From Canna indica (Eukaryota; Streptophyta; Magnoliopsida; Zingiberales; Cannaceae): a stretch of DNA of 64,000 nt. The stretch is taken from contig CP136894.1 in NCBI GenBank assembly GCA_034359265.1, forward strand, positions 28,116,501 to 28,180,500, read 5' to 3'. Below the pieces are notes generated by a model. It was not told the origin of the DNA. It made no database searches and saw nothing but the letters and a program-made list of their open reading frames with translations. Made by a program: the position numbers and the translations under genes. Shown here piece after piece: positions 1 to 9,507 of the stretch; positions within the stretch are counted from its first letter, which is position 1, and each line of letters starts with the position of its first letter.

Positions 1-719
1 TCATGAAAATTCAAGAGTTTACCATGGAATTCTAATTATGAGTATTGAGACATTATTTAAGCTTAAGCATTGAGGTATAACACTAAGATTTTGAATTTAT
101 CAAAGTTATACTTTATTCTTGATGATTTAGCCAAACTAATCTTTTTCATTCTAATCAGCCTTCCTAAAATACTTATAACTTGCAAGTAAGTTACACTAAT
201 ATTTTAGAGAAAATATAGCTACTTAGCAAGCTAACCCAATTAAAAAGCAAAGAGAAGCATCATGTATCATTATCAAAGTTCACTTTGCTAAATGGTTTGA
301 AATCTGTTTTAAATAAAATCAAGTCATACCAAAACGAATTTTAAGATATCACAAAAATAATAAATATGAAAACATGATCTCCAACCCTTCATATTGGTTG
401 AAAATCGAAATGTCACAATTAACCTATGATTTAGAACTACAAGGTCGCATGAGCCCATTACAGGCTACATAGGTCTCAGAAGAGATCGGAAAATCAAAAG
501 TCAAAAATATTTTTGAAACTTATCAAGAGAGGAAAATCTACTAATATTAACCACATATCAAACTCCAACTCTAATTTAAACAAGTAGGTATAGGAGATGA
601 TACCAATGTGTTTGATGCCAACAATTTCATTACCCAAGGCATCATGATGACTTGAAGTTGCAACTTTGAAATGGTACAATCTTTGAATCCCCAAGCAACT
701 TCAATCAACCAACTTCATC
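1..719 (-). other. Non-coding internal region of family A copy 1
   Basis: AT-rich sequence downstream of gag with no credible reading frame. It resembles the non-coding internal DNA of the complete copy (about 36700-37300) and so belongs to the element. In an ordinary Copia element protease and integrase would start here. Confidence 0.7.
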
Positions 720-2129
720 TCATCCTTGTGTGGTAGCTCCCCCTACAATAGAGCATGAAGCTTTTGGTACCCAAATAGCTTAGGGTCCTTGGGGGTTAGA
801 TGGCCTAGGTATCCAAAGTGTCTTAGCAACACTTGGATTTCTTTTGAATGCACAATCATGAATAGCATGACCATATATACCACAACAAAAGCAATGTCCA
901 TGAAACTTTTTCTTTTCATTTTTAACATGGACATGAGATTTAATGTTAGAATGCTTAACATAGGAGGCATGATGAGCATGGGCATTCTTAGATGCAATAT
1001 TTTTATTTTGAGCATGAGGTTTAAATGTGGAATGCCTAACATGAGAATGATGATGAACATTGACATTCTTTGCATAGGCATTTTGTATTCTAGTGTTTTT
1101 AGGAGATGAAACATTTTTTATTTCATTTACTTTCTTATTCAAGAAAGTAATCTCACTTTTCAATTCATTCATGGATTTATGCAATGCATGTAATTGAGAT
1201 TTTAACATGCAATTCTCATTTTCTAAATTGTTATTTTTAAGCTTCAAATCCTTAAGCTCAAGTTCTACATTATCATGGCATGAATCAAATGACCTATATT
1301 TCAATTTTTCATTTTCTAGTTTGGATTCATGCAAATGAGAAATAAGCATCTCATTTTCCTTTTTCAACCTTTTATTTTCCTTATCTTTTCTAACAAGCAA
1401 GGCATACATTTTTTGACATTCCTCAACTAGTTCTTCATATGGCATATTGAACGAACTTGAAGAGCTAGTACTATCATTATCATTGTTATGACTAGAAGGG
1501 AAAGAGTGTACCTCATCATTGGTACTCATGAGGCAAACTTTTGAAGTAGTTTCATAGTCATTGCAAGAGGATGCTTCATTTGAATGGGATGATGATGTAG
1601 AAGCTTTTGACCTCTTCTTTGCCTTGTTTTTCTTGGTAGGGCAATTCTTTTTCACATGCTCTTTTTCCTTGCATGCATGACACACTACCTTCCTTTTTTG
1701 GCTCTTGGAGCTACTCCTTTGACTAGAAGAGCTATGGGCATCAAAACCAAGATTATTAGTAGGTTAGTGACCATTGTCATCACCACCTTCATCAAAAGTG
1801 CCAATCTCTACAATTTTGGCATAATCATATAAAACATTTAAAGTGACCCATAAGTCATAAGCCGAAGAGCAATGCATGACTTTATCTAGGATGCTATTTG
1901 GTAATGTGCAGAGAATATAATTCATGGCATTTCCATTATACTTGAACATTTTCTTATCAAATTCACTCCAAGCATGCATGTCAACCTTAGGTTCAATAAA
2001 TTTCCAATGTAACATGTTAAAGACACCAAAACCTTTAGTCTTTAAATAAGTGTACATCCTATATTTCCAAAGACGAAAGTTTGAGTCATCGAATCTAGGA
2101 GGTGGAGACGCTACCGACTCTAGAGTCAT
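720..2129 (-). pseudogene. Gag of family A (UBN2 domain, two zinc knuckles, coiled coil), nearly intact
   Basis: A Copia-type Gag that would form the cytoplasmic particle and bind RNA. The start is taken as the ATG at 2129-2127 (MTLESVASPPPRFDDSNF), which aligns with a lost start in the complete copy. One frame runs through with two stops: TAA at 1764-1766 and TAA at 780-782. In order: a UBN2/DUF4219-like capsid region (LDKVMHCSSAYDLWVTLNVLY); zinc knuckle 1 CHACKEKEHVKKNC; a Ser/Asp-rich stretch; a long Leu/Glu/Lys/Asn coiled coil; a His-rich segment; zinc knuckle 2 CFCCGIYGHAIHDC; and a tail WIPRPSNPQGP. After the 780 stop the frame continues as AIWVPK, the linker that normally precedes Copia protease, and then ends at 720. 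This is the best-preserved Gag of the family in the window. Confidence 0.8.
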
Positions 2130-2182
2130 TTCAAGATCGAGACAAATTATAGAAGGGATGGTAAAATTATAATCTACGACCC

Positions 2183-2194
2183 ACTCTGATACCA
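2183..2194 (-). other. Primer binding site of family A copy 1
   Basis: On the minus strand this reads TGGTATCAGAGT, one base from TGGTATCAGAGC, the complement of the initiator tRNA-Met 3' end. It lies two or three bases inside the LTR edge and fixes the LTR as the 5' one. Confidence 0.75.
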
Positions 2195-2967
2195 ATCGTA
2201 GTCGAAATGGCAACACTAGAGGGGGGGGGTGAATAGTGTGTTATCTAATTAATTAGCCTAAATCTAATTTTATTTGTTTCTCAAATTGTTTAGGCAAATT
2301 GCAATTATGCAATTAAATGCGGAAGCAAGATAAAGCAATTAAGCACAAATAAAGTTATCAATGCAAACACGAGAATTTATAGTGGTTCGGCCCCAATGCC
2401 TACTCCACTACCTAAGCACCCCGCTTAGGATTTCCAAACTAGGTTTACTAGATTAGTTCTTGTTTCCCTTATAATGAGGACTTTGATTTGAAGAGTCGCA
2501 CTCTCTACCTAAGGCACTTCCACACCCGGAAGTCACCACCTTCTTACCGAGAGCACTCTTCCACCTCAACCCTAAGGGACAACTTAACTAATCCTAGCAA
2601 AACTAAGTTTACACAAGTGACTTTACACCTTCACAACACGGTAACCACTTCCACACAAGACCTAAACAGCCTAGGTCTTCACACACACAGATTCAAAAAT
2701 AGTTTCAAATACAGTTAAAAATACAAGTGAAAATAGCTTAAAATAAAACCAAGAGTTCGTGCTCTTTTCAGGCCTTGAAACCTTCAACTCGCTAGAAGAT
2801 GAATCTTGAGTTGAAGCAGAGTTGAGGAGCAGACGACGATTGAAGAAGAACTCGACGAAAGAGCAGAGCGCGCTGCAATCGATCTTTGGAAGGCTTAAAA
2901 CTCCCTTTTAATTGCTCAATAAACTCTGTAATGATCAAGGAAGAAAATTAAAAGGAGTTAGATGAGG

Positions 2968-2977
2968 TATATTTATA
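2968..2977 (-). promoter_or_regulatory. TATA box of family A LTR
   Basis: Minus-strand TATAAATATA just downstream, in the direction of transcription, of the palindrome array. Every family A LTR that is complete enough has a TATA-like sequence at the equivalent place, so this is the likely U3 promoter. Confidence 0.5.
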
Positions 2978-3025
2978 ACCTTATGAAGAAATGGCAGCTC
3001 AACAAATAGAAAACTATCCATTGCA

Positions 3026-3383
3026 GATGCTCGATCGATTGGTTGGTTGACCGACCGATTGACCGCTTGGAGCGACCGCTGCCTGTTCTCTCTGTGCGGT
3101 CGACCGACGGGTCGACCGCCCAGATGCAAAACTGCATTCCCGCAATCTGGTCGACCCATTGGTCGACCGATGCAGGTTGTGTCTTTGGCGATACGCAGTC
3201 CGATCGATCGATCGGTCGACCGACGAAGCTACTGCCATTTTCTGGCCTCAGTCGATCGACCGCCCGATCGACCGAAGTAGCTACTGCTACTTTTCGGCAT
3301 CCATTGGTCGACCAACCTTTTGACCGAGATGGCTTCTGCCATTTTCCTAATTCTATTCGGTCGATCGGGCGGTCGATCGAACC
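3026..3383. repeat. Array of GGTCGATCGACC-type palindromes in U3
   Basis: About 360 bases dense in CGATCGATCG, GGTCGACC and CGGTCGATCG words, often as complete palindromes, separated by short spacers that often read like CTACTGCCATTTT. The same arrays occur in the other family A LTRs, always upstream of the TATA box. They open spurious reading frames rich in Arg-Ser-Ile-Asp-Arg-Pro. Confidence 0.8.
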
Positions 3384-3775
3384 TAGGCTGAATTTGATTT
3401 CTTCAGCCTTCTTCTTCCGCGCTTTAATTCTGGGTTCTGGCTTTCAACGAGCATCAACTTGGAGAGCTTTTCATTTGATCTTTGGACTCGTCCAATGCGA
3501 CTTTGGTGCACACGTCGATCTTTGAAAATTTTCCACGATGAACCCAAGCGCGACGATCAATGTCCTTCCGATTTTCCGATTTCTTTTGATTTTTCCGATC
3601 GAGGACATCGAACGCTAATCGATATGGAACTTGAAAGATTTCTCAATGAATATTAGTTCCATATTTGTTATCATCAAAACCGAGATTAAGAGATTAAGAC
3701 CAATGTTGAAAACCTAAAGCCAACAATCTTGATATACCTGACCCGACCCAAAATGTAAGTTAAATATATATATTT

Positions 3776-4225
3776 GGGTAAATACAAAAAAAAACACGAA
3801 CTTTGGCCCTTTTCCCATTTTTAGCACAAACTTTTTCTGTTAGCAAGAAAATACACGAACTTTGATTCCGTCACCCCGTTTAGAAAGCACCGTCTTTTTT
3901 GACCGTTTTTACTGACATGGATGTTAACGACGACGACGTGGCAAGTTACTCTGCCAACGTGGCATATAATTTCAACGGACAAGTAAAGGGTAACATAAAA
4001 TTATGAAATTACCCACCCCCGATGCTAATGTTTTTTGAAACAGGGATGGGCAAAATGGTAATTTTCCCGTCGTCTTCAAATTGGGCGCGCTCGATGCCCT
4101 AGTCCTTATTTTACCTGCTCACCTGCTCGAACACTACGAAGAGGGGGATTTTTGTCGCCTTTATCGCCGAATTAGGGCATGCATTCTAGAGTCTTTGTCG
4201 CCAGATTAGGGCACGAAGGGACGAG
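3776..4225 (+). repeat. MULE left terminal inverted repeat
   Basis: About 450 bp, matching the reverse complement of 7759-8204 through to the shared GAAGGGACGA at the inner edge. The outer part repeats the words CACGAACTTTG and AGCACAAACTTTTTC. The predicted transposase start at 4228 lies three bases inside this arm, as in other MULEs whose TIR serves as promoter. Confidence 0.88.
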
Positions 4226-4227
4226 TG

Positions 4228-6042
4228 ATGGGGACATTGCGAAGCTGTGGTCCCAAAAATAACAGGTATATTTTTGGTTTCTTTCACATGTGCCATCTTT
4301 TTTTTTAATCCATGTGCTGTGGTCCTAATATTATGTGAATCCATTTTTTTCATTATTTTTTCACTCTTTGCCATTTGTCGCATATTCATTTTCATGTAGG
4401 ACGGAAAAATTTAAGATTGTAGTACATCACGATGGTCAAATGATTTTTGAACCCCATGTACGCTATGTGGGGGGTGAACTGCTCTTAGTCAGACAAGATG
4501 ATATGATTTCAAACACAGTTACATTGTCTGACATGAGACTCTTGGTAGGGACATTAGGTTACTCTCGACCTAAATTGTGGTACAAAGACCCTAAGAAGCC
4601 TTTATCTTCTGGACTGGTGGAGATAAAGACAGAAACTGAAGTTAAGGAGATGTGTAAATTGGTGATAAGTTATGGGTTTATACACTTCTATTCAGAAGAA
4701 GTTAGAGACTATGAATTGAGGAAAAAGAAACTAGAACCGGCTCTCAAAACTCAGAACCAGGATGATAATTTAGAGCCTGATCATGAAGGAGCTGGCCAGG
4801 ATGAGGCTCATGAACATACTGATTTTGATGGAGATGATGGCACAAGTGATGAGGATGATGAGGAATACAAAATAGTGAAGAGAAAGAAGAGAATTTTTAA
4901 AGATGAGCAAGGTACTAGTGGTGGAGGAGATGAGTACAGGGAAGATGAGCAAGGTATCAATGGTGGAGGAGATCAGCACAGTAAAGATGAGCAAGGTACC
5001 AGTGGTGGAGGAGATCAACACAGTAAAGATGAGCAAGGTACCAGTGGTGGAGGAGATCAGCAAAATAAAGATGGGCAAGGTACCAGTGGTGGAGGAGATC
5101 AGCACAGGGAAGCTGAGGGTGGGAACAATGAGTCATCAAGTTCTGATGAATCATCACGTGATACTTCAACTGAATCAGTGCAGACACCTAATAGTAGTGA
5201 TGATGAAGATATAAAAAAATTTAGAAAACCGAAGGGTAAAGGAATTAGGGGCAAAGAATCTGATGAATTTTGCCTTAACATGAGGTTTGAGTCAGCAAGA
5301 CAGTTCAGGCAAGATGTTCAAGACTATGCTTTGAAGAATGGGAAGGCTATTAAGTTTACTAGGTCCGGTGAGAAAAATGTAGAGGCTAGGTGTAGTGCCA
5401 AATATCCTTGGAGGATTTATGAAAGCTTAACACAAAGGAATGAAGCATTTGTGATTAAGATATATGATTCAGAGCATTTATGCTCTAGACCAGCAAGAAA
5501 CAAGCAAGCCTCATCTAAATGGCTTGCAAGGCACTACATGGAAACACATGGAAACACATGGATATAAGAAGTTTGAGGTTAAACACATGGATAACAACTA
5601 TGTTGCAGAGCTAGAACAAAATAATTGCTCATGCAGGATGTGGGAACTTAGTGACATCCCTTGTCCTCATATCATTTCATCAATTCATTGGTTCAGAGAG
5701 GATCCCACAGAATATGTTCATGAACATTTTAAGAAGTCCACATACCTTAGAGCATATGAGCATCTTATTCAGTCATTAAATGAGAAAAAAATATGGGCAA
5801 AGGTTGAGTCTGAACCTATCTTACTTCCCATTGTGAGAAGACAAGCAGGGAGACCAAAAGGAGTAAGGAACAAGGATATTAGTGAGAAGGAAAAGGAACA
5901 ATCAAGTACAACAAAGATGAGTAAGAGGGGGGTGCAGATGAAATGTACACAGTGCAATACATATGACCATAACAAAAGGTCATGCAAAAACAAGGATAAA
6001 AGACCAGTATCAAGTCAACCATCATCTAGTCAAATAACTTAA
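4228..6042 (+). pseudogene. MuDR-type MULE transposase with the DDE core deleted
   Basis: Predicted exon 1 is 4228-4265 (MGTLRSCGPKNN, donor AG/GTATAT) and exon 2 starts at 4400 after TTTTCATGTAG; the frames agree. Domains in order: an N-terminal PB1-like region (about 4405-4720); an acidic linker; five copies of a 14-residue repeat (4902-5111); a MuDR DNA-binding domain (about 5270-5500, FESARQFRQDVQDYALKNG). At about 5533-5570 the sequence jumps, with a frame change, straight to the region before the SWIM finger (CSCRMWELSDIPCPH, about 5625-5670). The MULE catalytic domain that should lie between (roughly 200 residues) is absent. The C-terminus has GRPKG and a zinc knuckle CTQCNTYDHNKRSC. 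The product could bind DNA but should not cut it. Confidence 0.85.
4902..5111 (+). repeat. 42-bp coding minisatellite in the MULE transposase
   Basis: Five tandem copies of 42 bp encode a 14-residue unit of the form DEQGTSGGGDQHSK. Copies differ by a few substitutions and none breaks the frame. It lies in the linker between the PB1-like and MuDR domains. Confidence 0.85.
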
Positions 6043-6085
6043 TATTTGTCCTTACCTGTTTACTAACAAATCTATTTTTTACAAT

Positions 6086-6644
6086 ATGTTTACTAACAAA
6101 TCTGTTTTGACACAAGGGAAGAAAAGGGGGAGACCACATAAGAACCAGGGTGTGCAGTCACCTGCAAAGAGACCAAAGATGACTGTTATTAAGAGACCTG
6201 TTAGTTATGAGAAGCTTGTGCACAAGGAGAAGGCTATGGCAGCAAAGAGATTTGGAGTAACAATTGGCACTGAAACATGAAATACATATGTGCATGTAAG
6301 TTATTTAATTCCAGTTATAAATTATAGATTTCGGTTATCTAATTCTAAGTTTCATGTAGATGCCTAATACAAAAGTTAGAATACTCCATGAAGAAAGATT
6401 TGGAGGAGGGCAGTTTGTCCATGAAGGCACCCAGGTGAGTCAACCCACTCAAGGCACCCAGGTGAGCCAACCCACTCAAGGCACCCAACCCACCCAAGGC
6501 ACCCAACCCACCCAAGGCACTCAACAGAGTACCACCTCTGTAAGGAGCAGGAACACCACCTCAGTAAGGAGCAGCAACAGACTCAAGGAAAAAAAGAAGC
6601 CAGACAATCAATCATCTTCAAGTGTTAGCATTGATGTGGATTGA
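6086..6644 (+). pseudogene. C-terminal exons of the MULE transposase (AT-hook, low-complexity tail)
   Basis: Two short open stretches, 6086-6280 and 6360-6644. The first contains GKKRGRPHKNQG, an AT-hook-like motif usual at MULE transposase C-termini, preceded by an acceptor-like ACACAAG. The second begins after TTTCATGTAG and holds TQGTQP repeats followed by a Ser/Arg stretch. A TGA at 6278-6280 ends the first frame before the GTAAGT donor at about 6296, so the exon structure is uncertain or broken. Confidence 0.5.
6426..6528 (+). repeat. 27/18-bp tandem repeat coding for TQGTQP
   Basis: Two 27-bp units of the form GGCACCCAGGTGAGTCAACC followed by shorter 18-bp units. The 27-bp units each contain CAG/GTGAGT or CAG/GTGAGC, close to the 5' splice-site consensus. 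Confidence 0.75.
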
Positions 6645-6765
6645 TATAGATTGTATGTGGATTGTATGTGGATTGATATGTTTATGGATTGTATGTGGAT
6701 CAGTCATGGATTGTGGATTGATATGGATTGATATGGATTGATATGTGGATTATATGTAGTAACCA
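6640..6765 (+). repeat. Degenerate GGATTGATATG tandem repeat
   Basis: Repeated words GTGGATTGATATG and GGATTGTATGT just after the last open stretch of the MULE. No coding potential. Confidence 0.6.
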
Positions 6766-6901
6766 TTACTTGATTTTATATGAATTATGTTTCATTCTAA
6801 GTTTTATGTATGTGGCATGTGGAATTCTAAATTTTATGTATATGAAATGATGTGTACTAGTAGAATTGCGTACTGTGTCATAAATAGATGTGCTATTAAT
6901 G

Positions 6902-7095
6902 ACAAAGTTCATGTATTTTATGGTTAAAAGTAACAAAGTTCATGTATTGTTAGGTTAAAAGTAGCAAAGTTCATATATTTTTACGTTAAAAGTGGCAAAG
7001 TTCATGTATTTTTACGTTAAAAGTGGTAAAGCTAATGTTTTTTAGGTTAAAATGGAAAAGTTCATGTATTTTCTCGCAAATATGTGAAACTTCAT
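6902..7095 (+). repeat. About 31-bp tandem repeat resembling the MULE terminus
   Basis: Five to six copies of a unit like CAAAGTTCATGTATTTTACG plus GTTAAAAGTGG. The same words, in the same order, occur in the outer inverted repeat (read inward-out near 8120-8190, CAAAGTTCGTGT, CTAACGGAAAAAG), so the array looks like multiplied terminal motif. Confidence 0.7.
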
Positions 7096-7758
7096 ATTTT
7101 TTGGTGCACAGTTCACTAACAGATTGAAACATGCTCAAATATATTGTCTTCAAATATACCTAAGAGGGTAACATCAAAATACATAAACCAAACTACTTCA
7201 TGGTAGTAGCTTTAGGCTATTGTCTTTGTTCCCACCCCCAAATAGCATACTAGAAAATACGATACATACAACAAAAAACACCATACACATAATACCCTTC
7301 CTTAAATTGACTTGTTTTTTGTCATTCCTCAATTGAACTATCTTATCTTAAAGTGTTGCAATTCTTTCTTGAAATATCATTTATTTCATCTTGCTCAATT
7401 CTATCCTTTCTTCCATTAGCTTCAGTTTCTTGAGAAGAATTTTTTTTTCCTCAATAAAACCTCGCAGAATTTTTTTTCCTCGAAGAATTTTTTTTTCCTC
7501 AACAAAGAAGTGGCAATCATTCTCCTATTAACAGATAGGAGTGAGTGATTACAATAAAGATATGACTTTGGAGTGAGGTGATTACAAGAGATCATACATT
7601 CCAATGTCTGCATCCCCAAAACCTTCTTCCGAAATTTCTTTGGCTCCATGCGGTGAACAGAACAGCTCACACGTTATAGCAACAATGCAGAACAACAACC
7701 TGTGATGAATTCACTAAAGATTCCTCCATTCGTCCCACGGTTTCCCTTCTTGACATGA
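7096..7758. other. MULE right subterminal region, no gene
   Basis: AT-rich, with no reading frame that resembles a protein. It includes three copies of a T-rich word GAATTTTTTTTCCTC at about 7437-7505. Confidence 0.55.
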
Positions 7759-8204
7759 TCGTCCCTTCATGCCGTAATTCGGCGATAAAGACTTCAGAAG
7801 GTGTGCCCTAATCCGGCGATAAAGGCGACAAAAATCCCCCTCTTCGCAGTGTTCGAGCATGCGAGCAGGTAAAATAAGAACTAGAGCATCGAGCACGCCC
7901 AACTTGAAGACGATGGGAAAATTACCATTTTGCCCGTCCCTGTTTCAAAAAACATTAGCATCGGGGGTGGGTAATTTCATAATTTTATGTTAACCTTTAC
8001 TCATCCGTTGAAATATATGCTACGTTGGCAAAGTAACTTGCCATGTCGTCGCCGTTAACGGCCATGTCAGCAAAAACTGTCAGAAATGATGATGCTTGCT
8101 AAACAGGGTAACATAATTAAAGTTAGTGTATTTTCTTGCTAACGGAAAAAGTTTATGCTAAAATCGAAAAAGGTCCAAAGTTCGTGTTTTTTTTATATTT
8201 ACCC
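7759..8204 (-). repeat. MULE right terminal inverted repeat
   Basis: Reverse complement of 3776-4225 with scattered mismatches and small indels; the outermost bases read TATTTACCC. Followed at once by the 9-bp duplication. Confidence 0.88.
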
Positions 8205-8224
8205 TATATATTTATGTATATTAT

Positions 8225-8345
8225 AGTTGTAAGTTGATGTTGGCTTGGTGGTTAGAGGGTTAAAAATAAAATATAAGAGTTCTTGCGTTCAATTCCTAAT
8301 AGAGTTATTATTTTAATACCACTTTTTACTTTTTTTCGAGTTATT
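8225..8345 (+). mobile_element. Possible tRNA-derived SINE
   Basis: TGGCTTGGTGG at about 8240 resembles a Pol III A box and GCGTTCAATTCCT at about 8286 a B box; the roughly 45-base spacing fits a tRNA-derived SINE head. No clear poly-A/T tail boundary or flanking duplication was found, and a TRIM begins immediately after. This could be chance similarity. Confidence 0.35.
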
Positions 8346-8356
8346 CGGGTCAGACC

Positions 8357-8802
8357 CGTAATAGCCCAATTTAGTCCCACATTGGGAGTATATTGGATAT
8401 GGTGTTGGCTTATAAGACTTGATGGGTGTGCTACCATCAACTTCAGCTTAAGCATTAGGCGAGTGATTAAGGCCTATAAAGTCGATAGGTGATAACTAGT
8501 GTTATGTGTGTATGGTTTGGTGCTATGTGTTAGTTCAACTTGGGTCTTGATAGCGAGATCAAGACTCAAGTGGACGATTAATTTCAGCTGCATTAGGCAA
8601 GTGATTAAGGCCTATGAAGTTGATAGATGATAATTAGTGTTATATGTGCATGATTTGGTGTTATGTGTTAGTTCAACTTGGGTCTTGATAGCGAGATCAA
8701 GACTCAAGTGAACGATTAACTTCAGCTTAACCATTTTAATTAGGCCAATAGGTTAGCCTATGAAGTTGATGCATTAGTTATCCCATCAAGCGGGTCGTAA
8801 CA
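8357..8802 (+). repeat. 5' LTR of the TRIM
   Basis: Holds two internal direct repeats of roughly 150 bp, each with the hairpin GTCTTGATAGCGAGATCAAGAC (8-bp stem) at about 8546 and 8682. Ends CGTAACA before the primer binding site. Confidence 0.8.
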
Positions 8803-8993
8803 AAATGGTATCAAAGCAGGACCTAGTCCTAAGCATGGTGAGGGAGCCTATGTGAGAAAGGGCTGCCCGGGTGATGGGGTGGAGCCGCTACTAGGCTAGA
8901 CCTCACATGCCGCCGACTTGTGTGTGGTTCTGGGCTATGTGTTAAACTTGAGTTGGATCTTGACGAGGACGTCAGTACATAAGTGAGGGAGAT

Positions 8994-9441
8994 TATAATA
9001 CCTTAATTTAGTCCCACATTGGAAGTATATTGGATGTAGTGTTGGCTTATAAGACTTGATGAATGTGCTACCATCAACTCCAGCTTAAGCATCAGGCAAG
9101 TGATTAAGGCCTATGAAGTTGATAGGTGATAATTAGTGTCATGTGTGTATGGTTTGGTGCTATGGGTTAATTCAACTTGGGTCTTGATAGCGAGATCAAG
9201 ACTCAAGTGGACGATTAACTTCAACTTAAGCATTAGGCAAGTGATTAAGGTCTATGAAGTTGATAGGTGATAATTAGTGTAATATGTGCATGGTTTGTGT
9301 TATGTGTTAGTTCAACTTGGGTCTTGATAGTGAGATCAATACTTAAGTGAACGATTAACTTCAGCTTAAGCATTTTAATTAGGCCAATAGGTTGGCCTAT
9401 GAAGTTGATGTGTTAGTTATTCCATTAAGTGGGTCGTAATA
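8994..9441 (+). repeat. 3' LTR of the TRIM
   Basis: Aligns end to end with 8357-8802 and shows the same two-unit internal structure and hairpins (about 9181; at about 9320 the second hairpin has mismatches). Scattered substitutions show an old insertion. Confidence 0.8.
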
Positions 9442-9507
9442 GGATCCCAATTTAATTCGGGTTATTCGGGTCGGGCCCCGAATTCTTAATTGGTGTAGGA
9501 GGCACCT

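Larger units (their letters stand above)
1..3725 (-). mobile_element. Family A LTR retrotransposon, copy 1 (5' part; runs off the left edge)
   Basis: A minus-strand, Sirevirus-like Copia derivative. Read from high to low coordinates it holds a 5' LTR (3725 to about 2197), a primer binding site, a gag reading frame (2129 to 720), and then AT-rich non-coding DNA to the window edge. The order and sequence match the complete element at 33580-40811, including the non-coding part: the stretch near 370-480 is recognisably the reverse complement of about 36936-37060. No protease, integrase or reverse transcriptase is visible. The 3' LTR lies outside the window, so the target duplication cannot be tested. 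Confidence 0.85.
2197..3725 (-). repeat. 5' LTR of family A copy 1
   Basis: About 1.53 kb. The element-start edge, read on the plus strand, ends in GCCAACA at 3725 (TGTTGGC on the minus strand). The other edge adjoins the primer binding site and carries the family signature: a G9 tract at 2221-2229 and a block with GGTTCGGCCCCAATGCC shared by all copies. It has a TATA box at 2968-2977 and a palindrome array at 3026-3383. The inner edge is degraded (CGTAGTCGAAATGG where others have TGTTGGTCGAAATGG). Confidence 0.8.
3776..8204 (+). mobile_element. Mutator-like element (MULE), complete ends, defective transposase
   Basis: A 4.43-kb DNA transposon. It begins GGGTAAATACAAAAAAAAAC and ends with the inverted counterpart. 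It is flanked by a perfect 9-bp duplication TATATATTT (3767-3775 and 8205-8213), the length typical of MULEs. The inverted repeats are about 450 bp. Inside is a MuDR-type transposase gene missing its catalytic centre, plus several short tandem repeats. The two arms differ at scattered positions, so the insertion is not recent. Confidence 0.93.
8357..9441 (+). mobile_element. TRIM (terminal-repeat retrotransposon in miniature)
   Basis: Two direct repeats of about 447 bp (8357-8802 and 8994-9441) flank a 191-bp internal segment. That segment starts with a primer binding site (TGGTATCAAAGC, 8806-8817) and ends with a purine tract (AAGTGAGGGAGA). There is no coding capacity. The LTRs begin with a degraded TGTAATA followed by TTTAGTCCCACATTGG and end in CGTAACA or CGTAATA. 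No exact 5-bp duplication is visible; the flanks are similar GACCCG-rich sequence. Confidence 0.82.

Noticed and set aside
743..1114. Second minus-strand frame of 123 codons
   Set aside because: It overlaps gag in another frame; the gag frame has zinc knuckles and matches the complete copy.
3026..3383. CRISPR-like appearance of short repeats with spacers
   Set aside because: Repeat lengths and spacers are irregular, the repeats are short palindromes, the context is a plant LTR, and no cas gene exists.
3043..3525. A 160-codon open frame rich in Arg-Ser-Ile-Asp-Arg-Pro
   Set aside because: It lies in the LTR palindrome array, is opposite the element's own strand, and is not kept in other copies; CG-rich palindromes open frames on both strands by chance.
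4770..5105. Minus-strand frame rich in Ser-Thr-Thr-Gly-Thr-Leu
   Set aside because: It is the antisense of the 42-bp minisatellite in the MULE transposase.
8357..9441. Cassandra-type element with 5S rRNA in the LTR
   Set aside because: No 5S-like sequence or internal 5S control region was seen in the LTRs.
9503..9507. Exact target duplication for Copia B
   Set aside because: Only four of five bases match (CACCT against GACCT) and the LTR start is degraded, so it is given as possible only.
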